NCBI RefSeq assembly: GCF_003121405.1
Contig: NZ_QBUY01000021.1
Coordinates: 1 to 64,000, forward strand
Direction of reading: 5' to 3'
DNA: 64,000 nucleotides
From: Paraburkholderia sp. C35
Lineage (GTDB): Bacteria > Pseudomonadota > Gammaproteobacteria > Burkholderiales > Burkholderiaceae
A program made the translations under genes and the position numbers. Under the pieces are notes generated by a model. That model saw only the letters and a program-made list of their open reading frames with translations, made no database searches and had not been told where the DNA came from. Shown here one piece after another: positions 36,634-45,667 of the stretch (position 1 is its first letter; each line of letters begins with the position of its first letter).

Positions 36634-39600
36634 ACATCTCGGCGCTCTTCATCCGTCGCCCCGTTGCGACGACGCTGCTGGCATTCGCGATCCTCATTTC
36701 AGGCGTGCTCGCGTATTTCCGGCTGCCTGTCGCGCCGCTGCCGAATATCGCGTTTCCCGTGATCGTCGTGCAGGCGAACATGGCGGGCGCGAGCCCCGAG
36801 ATCATGGCGTCGACGGTGGCCGAGCCGCTCGAACGCAGGCTCGGCACAATCGCCGATGTGGAGGAACTGACCTCGATCAGCTATGTGGGCTCGTCGCAGA
36901 TCGTGATCGAGTTCGGCCTGAAGCGCGACATCAACGGCGCGGCGCGCGACGTCGAAGCGGCCATCCAGGCCGCGCGCGCCGACTTGCCGACCACCTTGCG
37001 CAGCAATCCGACTTACCGTCAGTTCAATCCCGCCGATGCGCCGATCATGGTGCTCGCGCTCACCTCCGACACGCTCACCAAGGCGCAACTCTACGATTCC
37101 GCCGATTCCGTGATCCAGCAGCAGCTGTCGCAAATCAACGGTGTCGGGCAGATCACGGTCGGCGGCGGCGCGTTGCCATCCGTGCGCGTGGAGTTGCAGC
37201 CGGGCAAGCTGAACAGCTATGGCATCGGCCTCGAGGACGTGCGCGCTTCCATCAGTGCAGCGAACGCCGATAGCGCCAAAGGTCATCTCGACACGGGCGA
37301 CCAGCGCTATGTCGTCACATCGAACGATCAGATCACGCACGCCGCGCCCTATCGCGATCTCGTGGTCGCGTATCGCAATGGCTCGCCCGTGCATCTGCGC
37401 GACGTCGCCGAAGTGCGCGACTCGAATGAAAACATCCGTAACGCAGGTCTTTTCAACGGGCAATCGGCGATTCTCGTGATCGTCTATCCGATGCCGGGCA
37501 GCAACGTCGTCAACACGGTGCAGCAGATCCGCAGCGTGCTGCCGTCCATCGAGGCGACGTTGCCGAGCAGCGTGCACGTGAATGTGGCGATCGACCGCTC
37601 GGAATCTGTGCGATCGTCAGTGGGCGACACGGAGCGCACGCTGTTTATCGCCGTGCTGCTGGTGGTGGGCGTGGTGTTCATTTTCCTGCAGTCGCCGCGC
37701 GCCGTGCTGGTGCCCGCGGTGGCGCTGCCACTGTCGATCATCGGCACGTTCGGGCCGATGTACCTGCTTGGGTACAGCATCGACAATCTGTCGCTGATGG
37801 CACTCACCATCGGCACCGGCTTCGTGGTGGACGATGCCGTCGTCGTGCTGGAAAACATCGTGCGGCACATGGAACTGGGCTTAAGTCCGAAAGAAGCCGC
37901 GCTCAAGGGCAGCGGCGAAGTCGGCTTCACGGTGATCTCGATGAGCATTTCGCTGATCGCCGTGTTCCTGCCCATCATGCTGATGCCGGGCGTGGTCGGC
38001 CTGCTGTTCCATGAATTCGCGGTCACGCTTTCCATCGCGATCCTGATCTCGCTGGTGATCTCGCTCACGGTCACGCCCGCAATGTGCGCGTATGCGCTCA
38101 GCCGCGAGAATGCCGGCCACGCAAACTGGCGCTGGGCCGCGTGGATCGAACGGCAATTCGAGCGCTTCAAGTCGATGTACTCGCGCTCGCTGGCAGCCGT
38201 GCTCGATCACTCGCTACTCGTGATCCTGCTGCTGTTCGCGCTGCTGGTCGGCAACGTGTTCCTCTTCAAGCTGGTGCCGACCACGTTCTTCCCCGAGCAG
38301 GACACGGGCATTCTGATCGGCCAGATCATCGCCGACCAGAGCATCTCCTTCACGGCGATGCAGAAGAAGCTCGCGCAGTTGCAGGCGATCGTGCAGAAAG
38401 ATCCTGCCGTGCTGTCAGTGGCGGGATTCACGGGTGGCCGCGCGTTGAATACGGCCAACGTGTTCATCGAACTCAAGCCGCTCGCCCAACGTCACGCTAC
38501 AGCGACGCAGGTGGTGAACCGGCTGCGGCCCAAGCTGAATGCGGTGTCGGGTGCGCGGCTCTTTATTCAGGCGCAGCAGGATCTGCGCATCGGTGGACGG
38601 CAATCGGCGGCTGAATACCAGTACACGCTGACCAGCGACGATTCCGCCGCGCTCTTCAAGTGGACGCCATTACTTGTCGCCGCGCTTGCCAAACAGCATG
38701 GCCGGCTGCTCGATGTGAACTCCGATCTGCAGCAAAACGGCTTGCAGACGTACCTGACGATCAGCCGCTCGACGGCGGCACGCTACGGCTTCCAGCCGAA
38801 CCAGATCGACAACGTGCTGTACGACGCCTTCGGTCAGCGCACGGTGTCCACCATCTATAACCCGCTCAACCAGTATTTCGTCGTGATGGAAGTGGCGCCG
38901 GAGTACTGGCAATATCCGCAGACGCTCAATCAGATTTACCTCAGCACGGCAGCAGGCAACGCGACGGGCACGGATCAGACGCAGATGCCGGGCGCCACGG
39001 TCTCGGGCGTGACGCCTTTTACGGCGCAGAGCACGAGTACATCATCGGCGTCTTCCAGCACCAACGCTCTGAATTCGAACGCGCAGGCCAATGCGACCAC
39101 CAACAGCATCGCCAACAGCAAGGGCGGCAGTTCGACGGGCAGCGCGGACAGCACGTCGGCGGAAACGATGGTGCCGCTCGGCGCGCTCGCCACGTGGACC
39201 AACAGCCACACCGCGACGCAGGTGAACCACCAGAGCGGCCTCGTGGCCGCGACGATATCGTTCAACCTGCCCGCAGGCGGTTCGCTCAGCGAGGCCGCCG
39301 ACGCCATCAGCGAAACGAGCCGCGAGATCGGCATGCCCGCCACCGTGCACGGCTCGTTCGCGGGCGCGGCGGCCGCCTATTCGCAATCGATGGGCACGGT
39401 GCCGCTGCTGGTGCTCGCGGCACTGTTCGTCGTGTATATCGTGCTCGGCGTGCTGTACGAAAGCTCGATCCACCCGCTGACGATTCTCTCGACGCTGCCC
39501 TCGGCAGGCATCGGCGCGACGCTCGCGCTGCTGATCTTCGGCACGCCGTTCTCGGTGATCGCGATGATCGGCATCATCCTGCTGATCGGTATCGTGAAGA

Positions 39601-39980
39601 AGAACGGCATCATGATGGTGGACGTGGCGATCCAGTTGCAGCGCCAGGAGAACAAGTCGGCGCGCGACGCGATTCACGATGCCGCCGTGATCCGCTTGCG
39701 GCCGATCATGATGACCACCTTCGCCGCCGTGCTCGGCGCCGTGCCGCTCGCCATCGGCATCGGCCAGGGCGCGTCGCTGCGCCAGCCGCTCGGTATCACC
39801 GTGATGGGCGGCCTGATCCTCAGCCAGATGTTCACGCTCTACACCACACCTGTGATCTATCTCTATCTCGACCGGCTGCGCGCCAGGCTGGTCAGATGGG
39901 CCGCGAATTTGCCGTGGAACCGCGACGGGGGCGGCGCTGCACCACCGGCACCGACAGGACAATCGGAAACGAAGGCATGA
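36630..39980 (+). CDS. mdtC: RND multidrug efflux pump, MdtC type
   Basis: This 1116-residue inner-membrane pump has the expected 12 membrane segments and two large periplasmic loops, with GTGFVVDDAVVVLENIVRHMELG in segment 4 carrying the Asp-Asp proton relay and the repeated LLIGIVKKNGIMMVD region in the second half. It starts with TTG at 36630, overlapping the mdtB stop as TTGA; no ATG lies nearby. It is about 90 residues longer than E. coli MdtC. The extra length is mainly a Ser/Thr/Ala/Asn-rich stretch at about residues 774-845, inside the second periplasmic loop. It ends in an ATGA overlap with the outer-membrane factor gene. Confidence 0.92.
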   Translation: MNISALFIRRPVATTLLAFAILISGVLAYFRLPVAPLPNIAFPVIVVQANMAGASPEIMASTVAEPLERRLGTIADVEELTSISYVGSSQIVIEFGLKRDINGAARDVEAAIQAARADLPTTLRSNPTYRQFNPADAPIMVLALTSDTLTKAQLYDSADSVIQQQLSQINGVGQITVGGGALPSVRVELQPGKLNSYGIGLEDVRASISAANADSAKGHLDTGDQRYVVTSNDQITHAAPYRDLVVAYRNGSPVHLRDVAEVRDSNENIRNAGLFNGQSAILVIVYPMPGSNVVNTVQQIRSVLPSIEATLPSSVHVNVAIDRSESVRSSVGDTERTLFIAVLLVVGVVFIFLQSPRAVLVPAVALPLSIIGTFGPMYLLGYSIDNLSLMALTIGTGFVVDDAVVVLENIVRHMELGLSPKEAALKGSGEVGFTVISMSISLIAVFLPIMLMPGVVGLLFHEFAVTLSIAILISLVISLTVTPAMCAYALSRENAGHANWRWAAWIERQFERFKSMYSRSLAAVLDHSLLVILLLFALLVGNVFLFKLVPTTFFPEQDTGILIGQIIADQSISFTAMQKKLAQLQAIVQKDPAVLSVAGFTGGRALNTANVFIELKPLAQRHATATQVVNRLRPKLNAVSGARLFIQAQQDLRIGGRQSAAEYQYTLTSDDSAALFKWTPLLVAALAKQHGRLLDVNSDLQQNGLQTYLTISRSTAARYGFQPNQIDNVLYDAFGQRTVSTIYNPLNQYFVVMEVAPEYWQYPQTLNQIYLSTAAGNATGTDQTQMPGATVSGVTPFTAQSTSTSSASSSTNALNSNAQANATTNSIANSKGGSSTGSADSTSAETMVPLGALATWTNSHTATQVNHQSGLVAATISFNLPAGGSLSEAADAISETSREIGMPATVHGSFAGAAAAYSQSMGTVPLLVLAALFVVYIVLGVLYESSIHPLTILSTLPSAGIGATLALLIFGTPFSVIAMIGIILLIGIVKKNGIMMVDVAIQLQRQENKSARDAIHDAAVIRLRPIMMTTFAAVLGAVPLAIGIGQGASLRQPLGITVMGGLILSQMFTLYTTPVIYLYLDRLRARLVRWAANLPWNRDGGGAAPPAPTGQSETKA

Positions 39981-41446
39981 CCATGAAGACTCACCGCCAG
40001 ACAGCCAGACGCGGCATGCGTGGCGCTCACCTGCGCTTCGCTGCGCTGCGCCCGCTCGCCATCGCTGCGCTGGCGCTGCTCGCCAGCGCCTGCACAGTCG
40101 GCCCCGACTATCACCGGCCACAGGTCAACGTGCCCGCCACCTATTCGGAACTGCCGGGCTGGGCCCTGGCGCAGCCCACCACGGCGGGACCGAAGGGCGA
40201 CTGGTGGACCGCCTTCAACGATCCGCTGATGAACGAACTGGAGCCGCTCGTCTCGGTGTCGAACCAGACGGTTCGCGAGGATTACGCCAACTATCAGCAA
40301 GCGCTGGCCGAAGTGCGGGCCGCGCATGCGAGCCTGTTCCCGACCGTCACCGCAACCGGCTCCGGCACGCGCTCACGGTCGTCGGTGGGCAACGGGGCGC
40401 GCGTCGTGAACGCCGGCACGCTGGAAGGCGACGTGAACTGGGCGCCCGACATCTGGGGGCAGGTGCGGCGCACCGTCGAGGAAAGCAAGGCGACGGCGCA
40501 ATCCGACGAAGCCACACTGGCCTTTGCGACGCTCACCGAACAGGTCGCGCTCGCCACTGCCATCATCGAACTGCGCACCAGCGACGCCAATATCGACATC
40601 CTGCAACGAACCGTGAAGGAGTATCAGCAGTATCTCGACGTGGTGGCCGAGCAGGACAAGGCCGGCACCATTCCGCCGAGCGATCTGATCACCGCACGCA
40701 CGCAGCTGGAAACCGCGCAGTCGAACCTGATCGCGCTCGGCGTGGCGCGCGCCCAGGATGCGCATGCCATCGCCGTGCTTGTCGGCAAGAACCCGGAGGA
40801 GATGTCGTTCGGGCACAGCACGATGATGCCCGTGCTGCCGGATGTACCTGTCGGTGTGCCGTCCACTTTGCTCGAACGGCGTCCCGACATCTCTGCCGCA
40901 GAGCGCAGGATGGCCGCGCAGAATGCAGCCATCGGAGTGGAAGTGGCCGCGTATTACCCGAACATTTCTATTTCAGGGCTGGCGGGCTTCACGCAATCGC
41001 CGCTGTCGGGCTTGCTGCGCGTGTCGAACTATGTGTGGTCGCTGGGTGGCAGCGCGACGGAAACGCTGTTCGACGGCGGGCTGCGCAGTGCCAATGTGGA
41101 TGCCGCGAAATCCGCCTACGATGCCGCCGTCGCGAACTATCGCGGCACGGTGCTGAAGGCCTTTCAGAACGTCGAGGACGATCTGTCGGGGCTGCGCATC
41201 CTGGCCGAGCAATCGACCGTGCTGGACACGGCGGTGCGCGACGCCAATCGCGGCGTCGAGATTGCGTTCAACGAGTATCAGGCGGGTACGGTGGACTACA
41301 CCACGGTCGCAACAGCGCAAGCCACGCAGTACAACACGCAGCAGACGGCGCTGAGCGTGCAGGAATCGCGGCTGCTGGATGCGGCGTCGCTATTTGGCGA
41401 TCTGGGTGGGGGATGGTCGACGGATCTGCTGCACGAGGCGCGGTGA
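39977..41446 (+). CDS. outer-membrane efflux factor, NodT family lipoprotein
   Basis: This 489-residue protein has a lipoprotein signal peptide with the lipobox LLASAC at about 30-35 and the NodT-family start CTVGPDYHRPQVNVPATYSE. The rest has the TolC-type repeat: long alpha-helical stretches and motifs such as LLERRPDISAAERRMAAQNAAIGVEVAAYYPNISISG and a second copy of the barrel/helix unit near the end. It forms the outer-membrane exit channel for the MdtABC-like pump. The ATG at 39977 overlaps the mdtC stop; the frame is open far upstream inside mdtC, but that extension is not real. Confidence 0.92.
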   Translation: MTMKTHRQTARRGMRGAHLRFAALRPLAIAALALLASACTVGPDYHRPQVNVPATYSELPGWALAQPTTAGPKGDWWTAFNDPLMNELEPLVSVSNQTVREDYANYQQALAEVRAAHASLFPTVTATGSGTRSRSSVGNGARVVNAGTLEGDVNWAPDIWGQVRRTVEESKATAQSDEATLAFATLTEQVALATAIIELRTSDANIDILQRTVKEYQQYLDVVAEQDKAGTIPPSDLITARTQLETAQSNLIALGVARAQDAHAIAVLVGKNPEEMSFGHSTMMPVLPDVPVGVPSTLLERRPDISAAERRMAAQNAAIGVEVAAYYPNISISGLAGFTQSPLSGLLRVSNYVWSLGGSATETLFDGGLRSANVDAAKSAYDAAVANYRGTVLKAFQNVEDDLSGLRILAEQSTVLDTAVRDANRGVEIAFNEYQAGTVDYTTVATAQATQYNTQQTALSVQESRLLDAASLFGDLGGGWSTDLLHEAR

Positions 41447-41470
41447 GTTGCACGCTTCACACGCAGACGA

Positions 41471-42469
41471 TCACGCCCGGATTGCTCTTTTGAGCGTCTG
41501 CGAAGGCGTTTCGCCAAACATCGCCTTGTATTCGACCGAGAAGCGGCCAAGGTGCGAGAAGCCCCAACTCATCGCGATAGACGACACGTTGCGATCCGAG
41601 CGATCGGCAAGGATTTCGCGCCGCACGGCTTCGAGCCGGAAACGCTTCAGATACGCGATGGGCGCCAGCCCGAAATGCTGCTTGAACCCGGCGAACAGTT
41701 TCGGACGGGCCACGCCCGCTGCGCGCTCGACATCTTCAAGCGTGATGTCATCCTGCGCGTGGTCGTGAATGAACTGGCGCGCCCGCAGCAGATAATGCGG
41801 ACAGGCGGGCCGCAGCGCTTCCGTCAGCGCATCGGAGTAATTGTGCGGTTGTGCGAGCAGCAGCCCCTTGAGCAAGGCCTGTTCGAGATCGCCCACCATC
41901 TGCAGATGATTCAGCCAGCCGCCCGTGCGCTCCATCTCGCTGACGAGAAACTTCACCATCCTCCACCACGCCGACTGCTCGCCATTCGCAGCATCCATTT
42001 CGGGCTGGAACGCGATGGGTTCGTCGATGGGACGCTGCAACAGTCCTTCGAGCACCTGCCGCAATGCAGCACGCGGAATCGAGACAATCAGCTTGCGGCA
42101 ATTGCCTGCAATCGACAGGTCTTGCACTTCATGCGGCGAAACGATCAGCCCTTTGTCGCAATCCGATAGCCAGAGCCGCCCGCGCGCGGCGAGTTCCTGC
42201 TGGCCCGTCACGGGCAGGCTGATGCTGTAGCAGTTGAGCGGCACCGCGTCGTTGATGGAGACGGTCACGTCGGTGCCGTATTCGACGAAGCCGAGCGTGC
42301 TCGCCATCGAGCGCAGCACGGTGCCCGAATGATTGAACTGCACGTCGCGCGGGCGGCGCACCTGCAATCCGTGCGGCCCGCAGATCGTGGCCATCCAGTC
42401 CAGCGCGCCCTCGACATCATGACGCAAAGCCTGAATGCCGCGACCGTCGCTCGCATTGTGGGAGGACAT
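41471..42469 (-). CDS. AraC/XylS-family regulator, probable activator of antABC
   Basis: This 332-residue regulator has an N-terminal AraC-binding-like domain of the XylS/AntR group (about 40-200; LNCYSISLPVTGQQELAARGR) and a C-terminal DNA-binding domain at about 225-330 (ITLEDVERAAGVARPKLFAGFKQHFGLAPIAYLKRFRLEAVRR; MSWGFSHLGRFSVEYKAMFGETPSQTLKR). The GFSHLGRFSVEYKAMFGE region is typical of regulators of benzoate and anthranilate dioxygenases. The start at 42469 is chosen because the frame above it overlaps antC and lacks regulator similarity. It is downstream of antC on the same strand, and is probably the AntR-type activator of that operon. Confidence 0.85.
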   Translation of the reverse strand: MSSHNASDGRGIQALRHDVEGALDWMATICGPHGLQVRRPRDVQFNHSGTVLRSMASTLGFVEYGTDVTVSINDAVPLNCYSISLPVTGQQELAARGRLWLSDCDKGLIVSPHEVQDLSIAGNCRKLIVSIPRAALRQVLEGLLQRPIDEPIAFQPEMDAANGEQSAWWRMVKFLVSEMERTGGWLNHLQMVGDLEQALLKGLLLAQPHNYSDALTEALRPACPHYLLRARQFIHDHAQDDITLEDVERAAGVARPKLFAGFKQHFGLAPIAYLKRFRLEAVRREILADRSDRNVSSIAMSWGFSHLGRFSVEYKAMFGETPSQTLKRAIRA

Positions 42470-42557
42470 GGCTTCGACTACCGTGGGGTGAAGCTTCCAT
42501 AGTAATCGAAGCCGGGCGCGAACAATATTCTTCGGTACGCGCCGCTGCGGCGCATCA

Positions 42558-43598
42558 TCATGCCGTCTTTTGCGTACTGTTGCTGTCGGCGAATTTTTCG
42601 AAGTACAGCTGGTAATCCGTGATGCGCGAGTCCGTGAGCCACGTGCGGATCGCTTCGACCATCGGCGGCGGCCCGCACAGGTACATGTCGAACGCGTTCT
42701 CATCGAGAAACGCCAGCGGCAGGTGATCGGGAATCAGGCCCGTCTTGCCTTGCCATTGCGGCGCCGGATTCATCACGACGATCTCATGCGTAAAGCCTTC
42801 GATACGCTGCGCGTAAGCCTCTATACGCGCCACTTCGCACAGATCGCGCGCATTCGTGACACCGTAGTACAGATGCACCGGCTGCCCGCAACCGCCACGC
42901 TCGCCGAGTTCATCGAGCATGCCGAGGAAGGCGGAAAGTCCCGTTCCGCCCGCCACCATCACAAGCGGCCGCTCCACCTGACGCAGATAGAACGCGCCGA
43001 ACGGGGCCTCGAATTCGATCGTCTGCCCGGCTTCACAACGATCGCGCAGATAGTTGCTCATGGCACCGTCGGGCAGCAGACGGATCAGGAACTGCAGCTG
43101 GTTGGCGTCGTTGGGCCTGTTCGCGAACGAATACGAACGCACTTCGCCTGTCCCGGGCACCGTCAGGCGCGCATACTGGCCCGGCAGAAAATCGAGCCGC
43201 TGCGCGTTCGCGCTGGCGTCGATATGCAGGATCGCCGTGGTTTCCGACACCTGCTGCACGCCCGTGACGATACCCGTCATGACGCTCGTGCCGCCCGCGC
43301 TGCAGAGCGTCGAATCGAAGTCGAAGTAGAACGACGCATCCGACTGCACGCGTGTCTGGCATGAGAGCATCGCGCGCTGTGTCAGGTCTTCTGCCGAGAG
43401 CGTTTCTTCATCGACATAGTCCTGCGTGTAGCTGCCCGACTCGCAGCGTCCCTTGCAGGTGCCGCATACGCCTTCGCGGCAATCGAGCGGGATGTTGATG
43501 CCGCTGCGCAAGGCTGCATCGAGCAGGATTTCATTGGGCCGAACCTCGAAAAACGTAGTCTTTCCGTCGGCGAAGTTAAAGGCGACCTTGTGGTTCAT
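42558..43598 (-). CDS. antC: anthranilate 1,2-dioxygenase reductase component
   Basis: This 346-residue protein has an N-terminal plant-type [2Fe-2S] domain (Cys40, Cys45, Cys48, Cys80) followed by a flavin domain (LPGQYARLTVPGTGEVRSYSFAN near 145) and an NAD domain (MVAGGTGLSAFLGMLDELG near 230). This order is that of BenC/AntC, and is opposite to the VanB-like reductase at 12608. It transfers electrons from NADH to the dioxygenase encoded by the two preceding genes. The ATG at 43598 is 17 bases after the antB stop. BenC of benzoate dioxygenase is the close alternative. Confidence 0.9.
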   Translation of the reverse strand: MNHKVAFNFADGKTTFFEVRPNEILLDAALRSGINIPLDCREGVCGTCKGRCESGSYTQDYVDEETLSAEDLTQRAMLSCQTRVQSDASFYFDFDSTLCSAGGTSVMTGIVTGVQQVSETTAILHIDASANAQRLDFLPGQYARLTVPGTGEVRSYSFANRPNDANQLQFLIRLLPDGAMSNYLRDRCEAGQTIEFEAPFGAFYLRQVERPLVMVAGGTGLSAFLGMLDELGERGGCGQPVHLYYGVTNARDLCEVARIEAYAQRIEGFTHEIVVMNPAPQWQGKTGLIPDHLPLAFLDENAFDMYLCGPPPMVEAIRTWLTDSRITDYQLYFEKFADSNSTQKTA

Positions 43599-43614
43599 GG
43601 TTCGTCCCTCCCGC

Positions 43615-44112
43615 TTACAGATGATAAAAATCGAGCACAGCGTTGATCTTGTCGTTGAGCAGCAGCACATGCTTGCGACGGATCTTCCAGCTGTCGCCTT
43701 CAGGGCGCAGCCGGTAGGTTGCGCGGCCAAAGAAGTGCTCGGCAACGCCCTGACGTGCATAGAACGTCGTCCAGTTCGCCTTGACTTCGATCTCGCCGGG
43801 CGTGGCGTCATCGCACGCTGCGATTTTCACGTTGCTGATCTGGTGCATCGTGCGCGGCAGCGGCGTCGACGCCGCCGATTTGCCCGTGCGCAGACGGAAC
43901 ACGCGGTCTTCGAGACCACTGCGGTTCGTGTAATAGATCAGCGACATGCCGCGCTTCGGGTCCGTGGTGTATTCGTGTTCCGAGTCCCACTGCGGCACGT
44001 GAAATTCGCTGGCCTCGTCGAATAGCGCGAGGTATTCGTCCCAGTCCTGCAGATCGCAAAGCTCGGCCTTGCGATACAGAAACTGTTCAACCGATTGCTG
44101 ACGTGCATCCAT
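43615..44112 (-). CDS. antB: anthranilate 1,2-dioxygenase small (beta) subunit
   Basis: This 165-residue protein is the beta subunit of an aromatic-ring dioxygenase, with the NTF2-like family pattern VEQFLYRKAELCDLQDWDEYLALF near the N-terminus and SNVKIAACDDATPGEIEVKANWTTFYARQG near 90. Beta subunits stabilise the alpha3beta3 hexamer. It starts four bases after the antA stop, in the canonical antABC order. The sequence resembles AntB more than the toluene- or naphthalene-type subunits. Confidence 0.9.
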   Translation of the reverse strand: MDARQQSVEQFLYRKAELCDLQDWDEYLALFDEASEFHVPQWDSEHEYTTDPKRGMSLIYYTNRSGLEDRVFRLRTGKSAASTPLPRTMHQISNVKIAACDDATPGEIEVKANWTTFYARQGVAEHFFGRATYRLRPEGDSWKIRRKHVLLLNDKINAVLDFYHL

Positions 44113-44115
44113 GAT

Positions 44116-45525
44116 TCAAGCCTCCTCGCTGCTGCCGTTCTGTTTCGCGAGACCCTTGAGCAGATAGTCTCGCCATGCGCCATGCTGATTCACGTACAGA
44201 CCTTCGTGCGTGAGTTCGGCGCCCGTCAATGCAGGGTTGATGCCAAGCAGGCGCGCATTGTCCGTCTCGCCTTGCACCCACTTGTGATGACCGCGCGAGA
44301 TGTCGCTCCAGCGTTCGAGCCGCGCCTGAAAACCACGCTGCTGTTCGCGGAACTCGACGAGATCGTCGGGCGTGCCCATGCCGGACACATTGAAGAAGTC
44401 TTCGAACTGACGGATGCGGCTCTCGCGGTCCTGGTCCGATTCGCCCTTTACGCCGATGCACTGGCTGATCACTTCCGTCTTGTTCCATGCGACGGGGCGC
44501 ACGATGCGAAGTTGCGAACTGATCTGATCCATGAAAAACAGGCTCGGATAGATGTTCAGATTGCGCAGCCGATGCATCATCCATTCGGCCTTCTGCTGGC
44601 CATAGGCTTCGACGAGACGCGGCATCACGCTCGCATAGCCGGGGCGCACGGCCGGATTGGGCATGTCGCTGAAGAGGACCGTGTGGCCGTTTTTGAACGC
44701 GAACCAGCCGTCGTCGGTTTCGGCATCGCCGGCGCCGAGCTTGCTGTAGTCGAGGGTCGAGTCGTTGCCCACGCCGTTCTTCGCGTTTTCATCCTGACGG
44801 CGCTGCACGGTGGCGACATAGTTGTAATGCACCGTGCTGACGTGATACCCGTCCAGGCCATTTTCGTTCTGCAGCTTCCAGTTGCCGTCGTAGCTGTAGG
44901 TGGATTTGCCCGGCAGCACTTCGAGTTCGCCCGTCGGCGATTGCGCGACCATCATGTCGAAGAAGATGCGCGAATCGCCCAGGTAATCTTCAAGCGTATT
45001 GGTCGCTTCCACATCCAGGCTGACGAACACGAAACCCTTGTAGCTGGCAATGCGTGCCTTCTTCAGGCCGCGCGCCGACTTGTCGAAGTCCTCGCAGTAT
45101 TCGGCCGGCGCTTTCACCTTGACGAGCCGTCCGTCGTTCTTGTAGCACCAGGCGTGGAACGGGCAGGTAAAGGTGGACTGATTGCCCTTGCTCAGACGCG
45201 TGAGCGTCGCGCCGCGATGCTGGCAGGCGTTGATCATCGCGTGCAGCACGCCGCTGCCGTCGCGCGACACGATGAGCGGCTGACGGCCCGCGCGGATCGT
45301 GATGAAGTCGTGCGGCTTCGCGATCTCGCTTTCGTGACACGCGTAGATCCAGTTCTTCTCGAAGATCAGTTCCATCTCGAGTTCGAACAGTTGCGGTTCC
45401 GTGAACATCTCGCGGGCGATGCGGTAGACGCCCTCCGCGGGACGAAAGTCGATGCAACCGTCGACGAACGCTTGCCATTGAGCCGCGCTGCGATGCACGC
45501 TCACGATGCTTTCCGATGCAGGCAT
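44116..45525 (-). CDS. antA: anthranilate 1,2-dioxygenase large (alpha) subunit
   Basis: This 469-residue Rieske dioxygenase subunit has the [2Fe-2S] ligands Cys101, His103, Cys121 and His124 and the mononuclear-iron motif with Asp225, His228 and His233 (GLDGYHVSTVH). The N-terminal QWQAFVDGCIDFRPAEGVYRIAREMFTEPQLF region closely follows AntA. It converts anthranilate to catechol with loss of carbon dioxide and ammonia, linking tryptophan breakdown to the beta-ketoadipate pathway. No catechol genes are in the window. Its ribosome-binding site GAGGA lies inside a perfect hairpin (45531-45561). Benzoate dioxygenase BenA is the main alternative. Confidence 0.9.
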   Translation of the reverse strand: MPASESIVSVHRSAAQWQAFVDGCIDFRPAEGVYRIAREMFTEPQLFELEMELIFEKNWIYACHESEIAKPHDFITIRAGRQPLIVSRDGSGVLHAMINACQHRGATLTRLSKGNQSTFTCPFHAWCYKNDGRLVKVKAPAEYCEDFDKSARGLKKARIASYKGFVFVSLDVEATNTLEDYLGDSRIFFDMMVAQSPTGELEVLPGKSTYSYDGNWKLQNENGLDGYHVSTVHYNYVATVQRRQDENAKNGVGNDSTLDYSKLGAGDAETDDGWFAFKNGHTVLFSDMPNPAVRPGYASVMPRLVEAYGQQKAEWMMHRLRNLNIYPSLFFMDQISSQLRIVRPVAWNKTEVISQCIGVKGESDQDRESRIRQFEDFFNVSGMGTPDDLVEFREQQRGFQARLERWSDISRGHHKWVQGETDNARLLGINPALTGAELTHEGLYVNQHGAWRDYLLKGLAKQNGSSEEA

Positions 45526-45530
45526 GTCAA

Positions 45531-45561
45531 GTCCTCAGTGGGGTGTTGTTTGACTGAGGAC
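45531..45561 (-). promoter_or_regulatory. hairpin in the antA leader that encloses the ribosome-binding site
   Basis: Read on the minus strand, GTCCTCAGT (45561-45553) and ACTGAGGAC (45539-45531) form a perfect nine-base-pair stem around a 13-base loop. The 3' arm contains GAGGA, the only ribosome-binding site, six bases before the antA ATG. If transcription starts upstream, the folded leader would hide this site. It may alternatively be a DNA operator. Confidence 0.6.
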
Positions 45562-45667
45562 CATTGGATACCCGCCGAAAAATCACGGCTATCCGACTAA
45601 TGCGCGATTACTATCCGTTTTTTTTCGAGGCTTGCCGGCGTTGATCCGGCGCGGCGGACAGCTCGTT

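Noticed and set aside
39194..39976. upstream extension of the outer-membrane factor frame inside mdtC
   Set aside because: The lipoprotein signal starts at 39977 and the extension only reads mdtC in another frame.
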